Source of the DNA: Haliclystus octoradiatus
Taxonomy: Eukaryota; Cnidaria; Staurozoa; Stauromedusae; Haliclystidae
Length of the DNA stretch: 64,000 nucleotides
Reading direction: 5' to 3'
NCBI GenBank assembly: GCA_916610825.1
Contig: OU744447.1
Location: 19,065,563-19,129,562, forward strand
Shown here: piece after piece, positions 39,201-53,600 of the stretch
How positions within the stretch are numbered: position 1 is the first letter of the stretch
Layout: each line of letters begins with the position of its first letter
Translations under genes and position numbers: made by a program
Notes under the pieces: model-generated
What the model was told of the DNA's origin: nothing
The model's database searches: none
Seen by the model: only the letters and a program-made list of their open reading frames with translations

Positions 39201-42200
39201 CCGTCTGCATTCAGTCTATGTGCAGACTAGAGCGCAGTCTTCCTACGGTCTGCGTACAGTCTACATGCAGACTAGACATCAAACTATCACCAGTATACGT
39301 ACATTCTACCTGCAGACTAGAGCACAGTCTTTCTACGATCTGCATACAGTCTACATGCAGACTAGACCCCAAACTACCATCAATCTACGTACAGTCTACA
39401 TGCAGACTAGAGGCCAGTCTTCCTACGGTATGCATACAGTCTATGTGCAGACTAAACCCCAAACTATCACCATTCTACGTACCGTGTACGTGCAGACTAG
39501 AGCCCAGTCTTCCTCTGAACTGCATACAGTCTACGCTTAGACTAGACCCAAAAATTCCTACAGTCTGTATACCGTCTACGTGCAGACAAGAGCCCAATCT
39601 CCCCTTTAACAGCATACAGTCTACGTGTAGACTAGATCAAAAAATACCTACCGTCTGTATACAGTCTACGTGCAGACAAGAGCCCAGTTTCCCCTTTAAC
39701 AGCATACAGTCTACGTGTAGACTAGACCCAAAAATACGTACAGTCTGCATACAGTCTAGGTGCAGACTAGAGCCCAGTCTTCCCATGAACTGCATACAGT
39801 CTAAGTGTAGACTAGACGTAAACTTCCAAACAGTCTTTAAAAAATCTACGTGCAGACTAGAGGCCTGTCTTCCTAAGGTCTGCATATAGTCTGCGTGCAG
39901 ACTAGACCCCAAACTACCATCAGTCTACGTACAGTGTACGTGCAGATTAGAGCCCAGTCTTCCTCTGAACTGCATACAGTCTACGCTTAGACTAGACCCA
40001 AAAATACCTACAGTCTGCATACAGTCTACGTGCAGACTAGAGCCCAGTCTTCCCATGAACTGCATACAGTCTACGTGTAGACTAGACCAAAAACTTCCCA
40101 ACAGTCTGCATAAAATCTACGTGCAGACTAGAGCCCTGTCTTCCTAAGATCTGCATATAGTCTGCGTGCAGACTAGACCCCAAATTACCATCAGTCTACG
40201 TACAGTCTACGTGCAGATTAGAGCCCAGTCTTCCTTTGAACTGCATACAGTCTACGTGTCGACTAAACCCAAAAATACCAACAGTCTGCATACAGTCTAC
40301 GTGCAGAGTAGAGCCCAGTCTCCCCTTCAACAGCATACAGTCTACAAGTAGACTAGACCCCAAACTACCATCAGTCTACGTGAAGTCTACGTGCAGATTA
40401 GAGCCCAGTCTTCCTCTGAACTGCATACAGTCTACGTGTCGACTAAACTCAAAACTACCAACAGTCTGCATACAGTCTTCGTGCAGACTAGAGCCCAGTC
40501 TCCCCTTTAACAGCATACAATCTACAAGTAGACTAGACCCAAAAATACCTACAGTCTGCATACAGTCTAGGTGCAGACTAGAGCCCAGTCTTCCCATGAA
40601 CTGCATACAGTCTACGTGTAGACTAGACCCAAAAATTCCAACAGTCTGCATACAGTCTATGTGCAGACTAGAGCGCAGTCTTCCTACGCTCTGCGTACAG
40701 TCTACATGCAGACTAGACCTCAAACTATCACCAGTATACGTACATTCTACCTGCAGACTAGAGCACAGTCTTTCTACGATCTGCATACAGTCTACATGCA
40801 GACTAGACCCCAAACTACCTTCAGTCTACGTACAGTCTACGTGCAGATTAGAGCCCAGTCTTCCTCTGAGCTGCATACAGTCTACGTGTCGACTAAACCC
40901 AAAAATACCAACAGTCTGCATACAGTCTACGTGCAGACTAGAGCCCAGTCTCCCCTTTAACAGCATAAAGTCTACAAGTAGATTAGACCCAAAAATACCT
41001 ACAGTCTCCATACAGTCTAGGTGCAGACTAGACCCCAGTCTTCCTACGGTATGCATACAGTCTATGTGCAGACTAGACCCAAAACTATCACAAGTCTACG
41101 TACCGTGTACGTGCAGACTAGAGCCCAGTCTTCCCATGAACTGCATACAGTCTACGTGTAGATTAGACCCAAAACTTCCCAACAGTCTGCATAAAATCTA
41201 CGTGCAGATCAGAGCCCTGTCTTCCTAAGGTCTGCATATAGTCTGTGTGCAGACTAGACCCCAAACTACCATCAGTCTACGTACATTTTATCTGCAGACT
41301 AGACCACAGTCTTCCTACGATCTGAACACAGTCTACATGCAGACTAAACCCCAAACTACCATCAATCTACGTACAGTCTACGTGCATACTAGAGGCCAGT
41401 CTTCCTACGGTCTGAATACAGTCTACGTGCAGACTAGAGTCCAGTCTTCCCATGAACTGCATACAGTCTACGTGTCGACTAAACCCAAAAATACCAACAG
41501 TCTGCATACAGTCTACGTGCAGACTAGAGCCCAGTCTCCCCTTTAATAACATAAAGTCTACAAGTAGATTAGACCCAAAAATACCTACAGTCTCCATAGA
41601 GTCTAGGTGCAGACTAGAGCCAAGTCTTCCCATGATTTGCATACAGTCTACATGTAGATTAGACCAAACATTTCCCAAAAGTCTGCATAAAATCTACGTG
41701 CAGACTTGAGCCCTGTGTTCCTAAGGTATGCATATAGTCTGCGTGCAGACTAGATCCCAAACTACCATCAGTCTACGTACATTCTCTCTGCAGACTAGAC
41801 CACAGTCTTCCTACGGTATGCATACAGTCTATGTGCAGACTAGACCCCAACTATCACCAGTCTACGTAAAGTATACGTGAAGACTAGAGCCTAGTGTTCC
41901 CCCAAACGTCATACAGTCTACGTGTAGACTAGACCCAAAATACCAACAGTCTGCATGCAGTCTACGTGCAGACTAGAGCCCAGTCTCTCCTTTAACTGCA
42001 TACAGTCTACGTGTAGACTAGACCCAAAAATACCTACAGTCTGCATACCGCCTACGTGCAGACTATAGCCCAGTCTTCCCATGAACTGCATACAGTCCAT
42101 TTGTAGACTACACCCAAAATTACCAATTGTCTGCATACAGTCTATGTGCAGACTAGAGCCCAGTCTTCCTACGGTCTGCATATAGTCTACGTGCAGAGTA

Positions 42201-42571
42201 GACTCCAAACTATCACCAGCATACGTACATTTTACGAGCAGACTAGAGCACAGTCTTCCTACGGTCTGCATACAGTCTACGTGCAGACTAAACCCCAAAC
42301 TACTATCAGTCTACGTACAGTCTACGTGCAGACTAGCGGCCAGTCTTCCTACGGTATGCATATAGTCTGAGTGCAGACTAGACCCCAAACTACCATCAGT
42401 CTATGTACAGTCTACGTGCAGATTAGAGCCCAGTCTTCCTCTGAACTGCATACAGTCTACGTGTAGACTAAACCCAAAAATACCTACAGTCTGCATACAG
42501 TCTATTACAGACTAGAGCCCAGTCTTCCCATGAACTGCATACAGACTACGTGTAGACTAGACACAAAAATA
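39201..42571. repeat. 3,371-bp higher-order block, copy 1
   Basis: Runs from one junction monomer (ccgtctgcattcag at 39,201) to the next (42,572). It is colinear with 10,860-14,096 and 26,737-29,973 at offsets of 28,341 and 12,464 bp up to about 41.9 kb, then gains about 134 bp (three monomers, including the cataccgcctacg unit near 42,050) that those copies lack. It contains the gacgtaaacttccaaacag unit near 39,815, which is private to this block family. Confidence 0.78.
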
Positions 42572-44142
42572 CCGTCTGCATTCAGTCTATGTGCAGACTA
42601 GAGCGCAGTCTTCCTACGGTCTGCGTACAGTCTACATGCAGACTAGACATCAAACTATCACCAGTATACGTACATTCTACCTGCAGACTAGAGCACAGTC
42701 TTTCTACGATCTGCATACAGTCTACATGCAGACTAGACCCCAAACTACCATCAATCTACGTACAGTCTACATGCAGACTAGAGGCCAGTCTTCCTACGGT
42801 ATGCATACAGTCTATGTGCAGACTAAACCCCAAACTATCACCATTCTACGTACCGTGTACGTGCAGACTAGAGCCCAGTCTTCCTCTGAACTGCATACAG
42901 TCTACGCTTAGACTAGACCCAAAAATACCTACAGTCTGTATACCGTCTACGTGCAGACAAGAGCCCAGTCTCCCATTTAACAGCATACAGTCTACGTGTA
43001 GACTAGACCAAAAAATACCTACCGTCTGTATACAGTCTACGTGCAGACAAGAGCCCAGTTTCCCCTTTAACAGCATACAGTCTACGTGTAGACTAGACCC
43101 AAAAATACGTACAGTCTGCATACAGTCTAGGTGCAGACTAGAGCCCAGTCTTCCCATGAACTGCATACAGTCTACGTGTAGACTAGACGTAAACTTCCAA
43201 ACAGTCTTTAAAAAATCTACGTGCAGACTAGAGGCCTGTCTTCCTAAGGCCTGCATATAGTCTGCGTGCAGACTAGACCCCAAACTACCATCAGTCTACG
43301 TACAGTGTACGTGCAGATTAGAGCCCAGTCTTCCTCTGAACTGCATACAGTCTACGCTTAGACTAGACCCAAAAATACCTACAGTCTGCATACAGTCTAC
43401 GTGCAGACTAGAGCCCAGTCTTCCCATGAACTGCATACAGTCTACGTGTAGACTAGACCAAAAACTTCCCAACAGTCTGCATAAAATCTACGTGCAGACT
43501 AAAGCCCTGTCTTCCTAAGATCTGCATATAGTCTGCGTGCAGACTAGACCCCAAACTACCATCAGTCTACGTACAGTCTACGTGCAGATTAGAGCCCAGT
43601 CTTCCTTTGAACTGCATACAGTCTACGTGTCGACTAAACCCAAAAATACCAACAGTCTGCATACAGTCTACGTGCAGAGTAGAGCCCAGTCTCCCCTTCA
43701 ACAGCATACAGTCTACAAGTAGACTAGACCCCAAACTACCATCAGTCTACGTGAAGTCTACGTGCAGATTAGAGCCCAGTCTTCCTCTGAACTGCATACA
43801 GTCTAGGTGTAGACTAAACCCAAAAATACCTACAGTCTGCATACAGTCTACGTGTCGACTAAACCCAAAAATACCAACAGTCTGCATACAGTCTACGTGC
43901 AGAGTAGAGCCCAGTCTCCCCTTCAACAGCATACAGTCTACAAGTAGACTAGACCCCAAACTACCATCAGTCTATGTACAGTCTACGTGCAGATTAGAGC
44001 CCAGTCTTCCTCTGAACTGCATACAGTCTACGTGTAGACTAAACCCAAAAATACCTACAGTCTGCATACAGTCTATTACAGACTAGAGCCCAGTCTTCCC
44101 ATGAACTGCATACAGTCTACGTGTAGACTAGACCCAAAAATA
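42572..44142. repeat. 1,571-bp higher-order block
   Basis: Starts like the 3,371-bp block (same order through about 43,790) and then jumps to the segment preceding the next junction monomer, skipping about 1,800 bp (40 monomers). Near 43,800-43,960 it holds a local repeat of the gtcgactaaaccc and gcagagtagagcc units. It is best explained as a 3,371-bp block shortened by unequal exchange. Confidence 0.75.
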
Positions 44143-47100
44143 CCGTCTGCATTCAGTCTATGTGCAGACTAGAGCGCAGTCTTCCTACGGTCTGCGTACA
44201 GTCTACATGCAGACTAGACATCAAACTATCACCAGTATACGTACATTCTACCTGCAGACTAGAGCACAGTCTTTCTACGATCTGCATACAGTCTACATGC
44301 AGACTAGACCCCAAACTACCATCAATCTACGTACAGTCTACATGCAGACTAGAGGCCAGTCTTCCTACGGTATGCATACAGTCTATGTGCAGACTAAACC
44401 CCAAACTATCACCATTCTACGTACCGTGTACGTGCAGACTAGAGCCCAGTCTTCCTCTGAACTGCATACAGTCTACGCTTAGACTAGACCCAAAAATACC
44501 TACAGTCTGTATACCGTCTACGTGCAGACAAGAGCCCAGTCTCCCATTTAACAGCATACAGTCTACGTGTAGACTAGACCAAAAAATACCTACCGTCTGT
44601 ATACAGTCTACGTGCAGACAAGAGCCCAGTTTCCCCTTTAACAGCATACAGTCTACGTGTAGACTAGACTCAAAAATACGTACAGTCTGCATACAGTCTA
44701 GGTGCAGACTAGAGCCCAGTCTTCCCATGAACTGCATACAGTCTACGTGTAGACTAGACGTAAACTTCCAAACAGTCTTTAAAAAATCTACGTGCAGACT
44801 AGAGGCCTGTCTTCCTAAGGTCTGCATATAGTCTGCGTGCAGACTAGACCCCAAACTACCATCAGTCTACGTACAGTGTACGTGCAGATTAGAGCCCAGT
44901 CTTCCTCTGAACTGCATACAGTCTACGCTTAGACTAGACCCAAAAATACCTACAGTCTGCATACAGTCTACGTGCAGACTAGAGCCCAGTCTTCCCATGA
45001 ACTGCATACAGTCTACGTGTAGACTAGACCAAAAACTTCCCAACAGTCTGCATAAAATCTACGTGCAGACTAGAGCCCTGTCTTCCTAAGATCTGCATAT
45101 AGTCTGCGTGCAGACTAGACCCCAAACTACCATCAGTCTACGTACAGTCTACGTGCAGATTAGAGCCCAGTCTTCCTTTGAACTGCATACAGTCTACGTG
45201 TCGACTAAACCCAAAAATACCAACAGTCTGCATAAAGTCTACGTGCAGAGTAGAGCCCAGTCTCCCCTTCAACAGCATACAGTCTACAAGTAGACTAGAC
45301 CCCAAACTACCATCAGTCTACGTGAAGTCTACGTGCAGATTAGAGCCCAGTCTTCCTCTGAACTGCATACAGTCTACGTGTCGACTAAACTCAAAACTAC
45401 CAACAGTCTGCATACAGTCTTCGTGCAGACTAGAGCCCAGTCTCCCCTTTAACAGCATACAGTCTACAAGTAGACTAGACCCAAAAATACCTACAGTCTG
45501 CATACAGTCTAGGTGCAGACTAGAGCCCAGTCTTCCCATGAACTGCATACAGTCTACGTGTAGACTAGACCCAAAAATTCCAACAGTCTGCATACAGTCT
45601 ATGTGCAGACTAGAGCGCAGTCTTCCTACGCTCTGCGTACAGTCTACATGCAGACTAGACCTCAAACTATCACCAGTATACGTACATTCTACCTGCAGAC
45701 TAGAGCACAGTCTTTCTACGATCTGCATACAGTCTACATGCAGACTAGACCCCAAACTACCTTCAGTCTACGTACAGTCTACGTGCAGATTAGAGCCCAG
45801 TCTTCCTCTGAGCTGCATACAGTCTACGTGTCGACTAAACCCAAAAATACCAACAGTCTGCATACAGTCTACGTGCAGACTAGAGCCCAGTCTCCCCTTT
45901 AACAGCATAAAGTCTACAAGTAGATTAGACCCAAAAATACCTACAGTCTCCATACAGTCTAGGTGCAGACTAGACCCCAGTCTTCCTACGGTATGCATAC
46001 AGTCTATGTGCAGACTAGACCCAAAACTATCACAAGTCTACGTACCGTGTACGTGCAGACTAGAGCCCAGTCTTCCCATGAACTGCATACAGTCTACGTG
46101 TAGATTAGACCCAAAACTTCCCAACAGTCTGCATAAAATCTACGTGCAGATCAGAGCCCTGTCTTCCTAAGGTCTGCATATAGTCTGTGTGCAGACTAGA
46201 CCCCAAACTACCATCAGTCTACGTACATTTTATCTGCAGACTAGACCACAGTCTTCCTACGATCTGAACACAGTCTACATGCAGACTAAACCCCAAACTA
46301 CCATCAATCTACGTACAGTCTACGTGCATACTAGAGGCCAGTCTTCCTACGGTCTGAATACAGTCTACGTGCAGACTAGAGTCCAGTCTTCCCATGAACT
46401 GCATACAGTCTACGTGTCGACTAAACCCAAAAATACCAACAGTCTGCATACAGTCTACGTGCAGACTAGAGCCCAGTCTCCCCTTTAATAACATAAAGTC
46501 TACAAGTAGATTAGACCCAAAAATACCTACAGTCTCCATAGAGTCTAGGTGCAGACTAGAGCCAAGTCTTCCCATGATTTGCATACAGTCTACATGTAGA
46601 TTAGACCAAACATTTCCCAAAAGTCTGCATAAAATCTACGTGCAGACTTGAGCCCTGTGTTCCTAAGGTATGCATATAGTCTGCGTGCAGACTAGATCCC
46701 AAACTACCATCAGTCTACGTACATTCTCTCTGCAGACTAGACCACAGTCTTCCTACGGTATGCATACAGTCTATGTGCAGACTAGACCCCAACTATCACC
46801 AGTCTACGTAAAGTATACGTGAAGACTAGAGCCTAGTGTTCCCCCAAACGTCATACAGTCTACGTGTAGACTAGACCCAAAATACCAACAGTCTGCATGC
46901 AGTCTACGTGCAGACTAGAGCCCAGTCTCTCCTTTAACTGCATACAGTCTACGTGTAGACTAGACCCAAAAATACCTACAGTCTGCATACCGCCTACGTG
47001 CAGACTATAGCCCAGTCTTCCCATGAACTGCATACAGTCCATTTGTAGACTACACCCAAAAATACCAATTGTTTGCATACAGTCTATGTGCAGACTAGAG

Positions 47101-47513
47101 CCCAGTCTTCCTACGGTCTGCATATAGTCTACGTGCAGAGTAGACTCCAAACTATCACCAGCATACGTACATTTTACGAGGAGACTAGAGCACAGTCTTC
47201 CTACGGTCTGCATACAGTCTACGTGCAGACTAAACCCCAAACTACTATCAGTCTACGTACAGTCTACGTGCAGACTAGCGGCCAGTCTTCCTACGGTATG
47301 CATATAGTCTGAGTGCAGACTAGACCCCAAACTACCATCAGTCTATGTACAGTCTACGTGCAGATTAGAGCCCAGTCTTCCTCTGAACTGCATACAGTCT
47401 ACGTGTAGACTAAACCCAAAAATACCTACAGTCTGCATACAGTCTATTACAGACTAGAGCCCAGTCTTCCCATGAACTGCATACAGTCTACGTGTAGACT
47501 AGACCCAAAAATA
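44143..47513. repeat. 3,371-bp higher-order block, copy 2
   Basis: The same length and order as 39,201-42,571 at an offset of 4,942 bp (45,178 pairs with 40,236; 46,309 with 41,367; 46,860 with 41,918). It has private changes such as gcataaagtctacg near 45,232 and gaggagactag near 47,178. Both are also found in the next block, so these two blocks are closest relatives. Confidence 0.8.
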
Positions 47514-50500
47514 CCGTCTGCATTCAGTCTATGTGCAGACTAGAGCGCAGTCTTCCTACGGTCTGCGTACAGTCTACATGCAGACTAGACATCAAACTAT
47601 CACCAGTATACGTACATTCTACCTGCAGACTAGAGCACAGTCTTTCTACGATCTGCATACAGTCTACATGCAGACTAGACCCCAAACTACCATCAATCTA
47701 CGTACAGTCTACATGCAGACTAGAGGCCAGTCTTCCTACGGTATGCATACAGTCTATGTGCAGACTAAACCCCAAACTATCACCATTCTACGTACCGTGT
47801 ACGTGCAGACTAGAGCCCAGTCTTCCTCTGAACTGCATACAGTCTACGCTTAGACTAGACCCAAAAATACCTACAGTCTGTATACCGTCTACGTGCAGAC
47901 AAGAGCCCAGTCTCCCATTTAACAGCATACAGTCTACGTGTAGACTAGACCAAAAAATACCTACCGTCTGTATACAGTCTACGTGCAGACAAGAGCCCAG
48001 TTTCCCCTTTAACAGCATACAGTCTACGTGTAGACTAGACCCAAAAATACGTACAGTCTGCATACAGTCTACGTGCAGACTAGAGCCCAGTCTTCCCATG
48101 AACTGCATACAGTCTACGTGTAGACTAGACCAAAAACTTCCCAACAGTCTGCATAAAATCTACGTGCAGACTAGAGCCCTGTCTTCCTAAGATCTGCATA
48201 TAGTCTGCGTGCAGACTAGACCCCAAACTACCATCAGTCTACGTACAGTCTACGTGCAGATTAGAGCCCAGTCTTCCTTTGAACTGCATACAGTCTACGT
48301 GTCGACTAAACCCAAAAATACCAACAGTCTGCATAAAGTCTACGTGCAGAGTAGAGCCCAGTCTCCCCTTCAACAGCATACAGTCTACAAGTAGACTAGA
48401 CCCCAAACTACCATCAGTCTACGTGAAGTCTACGTGCAGATTAGAGCCCAGTCTTCCTCTGAACTGCATACAGTCTACGTGTCGACTAAACTCAAAACTA
48501 CCAACAGTCTGCATACAGTCTTCGTGCAGACTAGAGCCCAGTCTCCCCTTTAACAGCATACAATCTACAAGTAGACTAGACCCAAAAATACCTACAGTCT
48601 GCATACAGTCTAGGTGCAGACTAGAGCCCAGTCTTCCCATGAACTGCATACAGTCTACGTGTAGACTAGACCCACAAATTCCAACAGTCTGCATACAGTC
48701 TATGTGCAGACTAGAGCGCAGTCTTCCTACGCTCTGCGTACAGTCTACATGCAGACTAGACCTCAAACTATCACCAGTATACGTACATTCTACCTGCAGA
48801 CTAGAGCACAGTCTTTCTACGATCTGCATACAGTCTACATGCAGACTAGACCCCAAACTACCTTCAGTCTACGTACAGTCTACGTGCAGATTAGAGCCCA
48901 GTCTTCCTCTGAGCTGCATACAGTCTACGTGTCGACTAAACCCAAAAATACCAACAGTCTGCATACAGTCTACGTGCAGACTAGAGCCCAGTCTCCCCTT
49001 TAACAGCATAAAGTCTACAAGTAGATTAGACCCAAAAATACCTACAGTCTCCATACAGTCTAGGTGCAGACTAGACCCCAGTCTTCCTACGGTATGCATA
49101 CAGTCTATGTGCAGACTAGACCCAAAACTATCACAAGTCTACGTACCGTGTACGTGCAGACTAGAGCCCAGTCTTCCCATGAACTGCATACAGTCTACGT
49201 GTAGATTAGACCCAAAACTTCCCAACAGTCTGCATAAAATCTACGTGCAGATCAGAGCCCTGTCTTCCTAAGGTCTGCATATAGTCTGTGTGCAGACTAG
49301 ACCCCAAACTACCATCAGTCTACGTACATTTTATCTGCAGACTAGACCACAGTCTTCCTACGATCTGAACACAGTCTACATGCAGACTAAACCCCAAACT
49401 ACCATCAATCTACGTACAGTCTACGTGCATACTAGAGGCCAGTCTTCCTACGGTCTGAATACAGTCTACGTGCAGACTAGAGTCCAGTCTTCCCATGAAC
49501 TGCATACAGTCTACGTGTCGACTAAACCCAAAAATACCAACAGTCTGCATACAGTCTACGTGCAGACTAGAGCCCAGTCTCCCCTTTAATAACATAAAGT
49601 CTACAAGTAGATTAGACCCAAAAATACCTACAGTCTCCATAGAGTCTAGGTGCAGACTAGAGCCAAGTCTTCCCATGATTTGCATACAGTCTACATGTAG
49701 ATTAGACCAAACATTTCCCAAAAGTCTGCATAAAATCTACGTGCAGACTTGAGCCCTGTGTTCCTAAGGTATGCATATAGTCTGCGTGCAGACTAGATCC
49801 CAAACTACCATCAGTCTACGTACATTCTCTCTGCAGACTAGACCACAGTCTTCCTACGGTATGCATACAGTCTATGTGCAGACTAGACCCCAACTATCAC
49901 CAGTCTACGTAAAGTATACGTGAAGACTAGAGCCTAGTGTTCCCCCAAACGTCATACAGTCTACGTGTAGACTAGACCCAAAATACCAACAGTCTGCATG
50001 CAGTCTACGTGCAGACTAGAGCCCAGTCTCTCCTTTAACTGCATACAGTCTACGTGTAGACTAGACCCAAAAATACCTACAGTCTGCATACCGCCTACGT
50101 GCAGACTATAGCCCAGTCTTCCCATGAACTGCATACAGTCCATTTGTAGACTACACCCAAAAATACCAATTGTTTGCATACAGTCTATGTGCAGACTAGA
50201 GCCCAGTCTTCCTACGGTCTGCATATAGTCTACGTGCAGAGTAGACTCCAAACTATCACCAGCATACGTACATTTTACGAGGAGACTAGAGCACAGTCTT
50301 CCTACGGTCTGCATACAGTCTACGTGCAGACTAAACCCCAAACTACTATCAGTCTACGTACAGTCTACGTGCAGACTAGCGGCCAGTCTTCCTACGGTAT
50401 GCATATAGTCTGAGTGCAGACTAGACCCCAAACTACCATCAGTCTATGTACAGTCTACGTGCAGATTAGAGCCCAGTCTTCCTCTGAACTGCATACAGTC

Positions 50501-50613
50501 TACGTGTAGACTAAACCCAAAATACCTACAGTCTGCATACAGTCTATTACAGACTAGAGCCCAGTCTTCCCATGAACTGCATACAGTCTACGTGTAGACT
50601 AGACCCAAAAATA
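47514..50613. repeat. 3,100-bp higher-order block
   Basis: Colinear with the preceding 3,371-bp block but 271 bp shorter: a 270-bp (six-monomer) segment containing the gacgtaaacttcc unit is missing near 48,070, and one A is lost near 50,521. It shares the gcataaagtctac and gaggagactag variants with 44,143-47,513, so it is a daughter of that block. Confidence 0.78.
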
Positions 50614-53600
50614 CCGTCTGCATTCAGTCTATGTGCAGACTAGAGCGCAGTCTTCCTACGGTCTGCGTACAGTCTACATGCAGACTAGACATCAAACTAT
50701 CACCAGTATACGTACATTCTACCTGCAGACTAGAGCACAGTCTTTCTACGATCTGCATACAGTCTACATGCAGACTAGACCCCAAACTACCATCAATCTA
50801 CGTACAGTCTACATGCAGACTAGAGGCCAGTCTTCCTACGGTATGCATACAGTCTATGTGCAGACTAAACCCCAAACTATCACCATTCTACGTACCGTGT
50901 ACGTGCAGACTAGAGCCCAGTCTTCCTCTGAACTGCATACAGTCTACGCTTAGACTAGACCCAAAAATACCTACAGTCTGTATACCGTCTACGTGCAGAC
51001 AAGAGCCCAGTCTCCCATTTAACAGCATACAGTCTACGTGTAGACTAGACCAAAAAATACCTACCGTCTGTATACAGTCTACGTGCAGACAAGAGCCCAG
51101 TTTCCCCTTTAACAGCATACAGTCTACGTGTAGACTAGACCCAAAAATACGTACAGTCTGCATACAGTCTAGGTGCAGACTAGAGCCCAGTCTTCCCATG
51201 AACTGCATACAGTCTACGTGTAGACTAGACGTAAACTTCCAAACAGTCTTTAAAAAATATACGTGCAGACTAGAGGCCTGTCTTCCTAAGGTCTGCATAT
51301 AGTCTGCGTGCAGACTAGACCCCAAACTACCATCAGTCTACGTACAGTGTACGTGCAGATTAGAGCCCAGTCTTCCTCTGAACTGCATACAGTCTACGCT
51401 TAGACTAGACCCAAAAATACCTACAGTCTGCATACAGTCTACGTGCAGACTAGAGCCCAGTCTTCCCATGAACTGCATACAGTCTACGTGTAGACTAGAC
51501 CAAAAACTTCCCAACAGTCTGCATAAAATCTACGTGCAGACTAAAGCCCTGTCTTCCTAAGATCTGCATATAGTCTGCGTGCAGACTAGACCCCAAACTA
51601 CCATCAGTCTACGTACAGTCTACGTGCAGATTAGAGCCCAGTCTTCCTTTGAACTGCATACAGTCTACGTGTCGACTAAACCCAAAAATACCAACAGTCT
51701 GCATACAGTCTACGTGCAGAGTAGAGCCCAGTCTCCCCTTCAACAGCATACAGTCTACAAGTAGACTAGACCCCAAACTACCATCAGTCTACGTGAAGTC
51801 TACGTGCAGATTAGAGCCCAGTCTTCCTCTGAACTGCATACAGTCTACGTGTAGACTAAACCCAAAAATACCTACAGTCTGCATACAGTCTATTACAGAC
51901 TAGAGCCCAGTCTTCCCATGAACTGCATACAATCTAAAAGTAGACTAGACCCAAAAATACCTACAGTCTGCATACAGTCTAGGTGCAGACTAGAGCCCAG
52001 TCTTCCCATGAACTGCATACAGTCTACGTGTAGACTAGACCCAAAAATTCCAACAGTCTGCATACAGTCTATGTGCAGACTAGAGCGCAGTCTTCCTACG
52101 CTCTGCGTACAGTCTACATGCAGACTAGACCTCAAACTATCACCAGTATACGTACATTCTACCTGCAGACTAGAGCACAGTCTTTCTACGATCTGCATAC
52201 AGTCTACATGCAGACTAGACCCCAAACTACCTTCAGTCTACGTACAGTCTACGTGCAGATTAGAGCCCAGTCTTCCTCTGAGCTGCATACAGTCTACGTG
52301 TCGACTAAACCCAAAAATACCAACAGTCTGCATACAGTCTACGTGCAGACTAGAGCCCAGTCTCCCCTTTAACAGCATAAAGTCTACAAGTAGATTAGAT
52401 CCAAAAATACCTACAGTCTCCATACAGTCTAGGTGCAGACTAGAACCCAGTCTTCCTACGGTATGCATACAGTCTATGTGCAGACTAGACCCAAAACTAT
52501 CACAAGTCTACGTACCGTGTACGTGCAGACTAGAGCCAAGTCTTCCTTTGAACTGCTTACAGTCTACGTCTAGACTAGACCAAAAAATACCAAGAGACTG
52601 CATACAGTCTACGTGCAGACTAGAGCCCAGTCTTCCCATGAACTGCATACAGTCTACGTGTAGACTAGACCAAAAACTTCCCAACAGTCTGCATAAAATC
52701 TACGTGCAGACTAAAGCCCTGTCTTCCTAAGATCTGCATATAGTCTGCGTGCAGACTAGACCCCAAACTACCATCAGTCTACGTACAGTCTACGTGCAGA
52801 TTAGAGCCCAGTCTTCCTTTGAACTGCATACAGTCTACGTGTCGACTAAACCCAAAAATACCAACAGTCTGCATACAGTCTACGTGCAGAGTAGAGCCCA
52901 GTCTCCCCTTCAACAGCATACAGTCTACAAGTAGACTAGACCCCAAACTACCATCAGTCTACGTGAAGTCTACGTGCAGATTAGAGCCCAGTCTTCCTCT
53001 GAACTGCATACAGTCTACGTGTAGACTAAACCCAAAAATACCTACAGTCTGCATACAGTCTATTACAGACTAGAGCCCAGTCTTCCCATGAACTGCATAC
53101 AATCTAAAAGTAGACTAGACCCAAAAATACCTACAGTCTGCATACAGTCTAGGTGCAGACTAGAGCCCAGTCTTCCCATGAACTGCATACAGTCTACGTG
53201 TAGACTAGACCCAAAAATTCCAACAGTCTGCATACAGTCTATGTGCAGACTAGAGCGCAGTCTTCCTACGCTCTGCGTACAGTCTACATGCAGACTAGAC
53301 CTCAAACTATCACCAGTATACGTACATTCTACCTGCAGACTAGAGCACAGTCTTTCTACGATCTGCATACAGTCTACATGCAGACTAGACCCCAAACTAC
53401 CTTCAGTCTACGTACAGTCTACGTGCAGATTAGAGCCCAGTCTTCCTCTGAGCTGCATACAGTCTACGTGTCGACTAAACCCAAAAATACCAACAGTCTG
53501 CATACAGTCTACGTGCAGACTAGAGCCCAGTCTCCCCTTTAACAGCATAAAGTCTACAAGTAGATTAGATCCAAAAATACCTACAGTCTCCATACAGTCT

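Noticed and set aside
40236-41228. Long open reading frames (up to 330 codons) in the satellite, on both strands
   Set aside because: All consist of the 45-bp repeat read as 15 codons. Overlapping frames are open on both strands over the same DNA, stops fall wherever a length-variant monomer shifts frame, and no promoter, splice structure or non-repeat domain is present.
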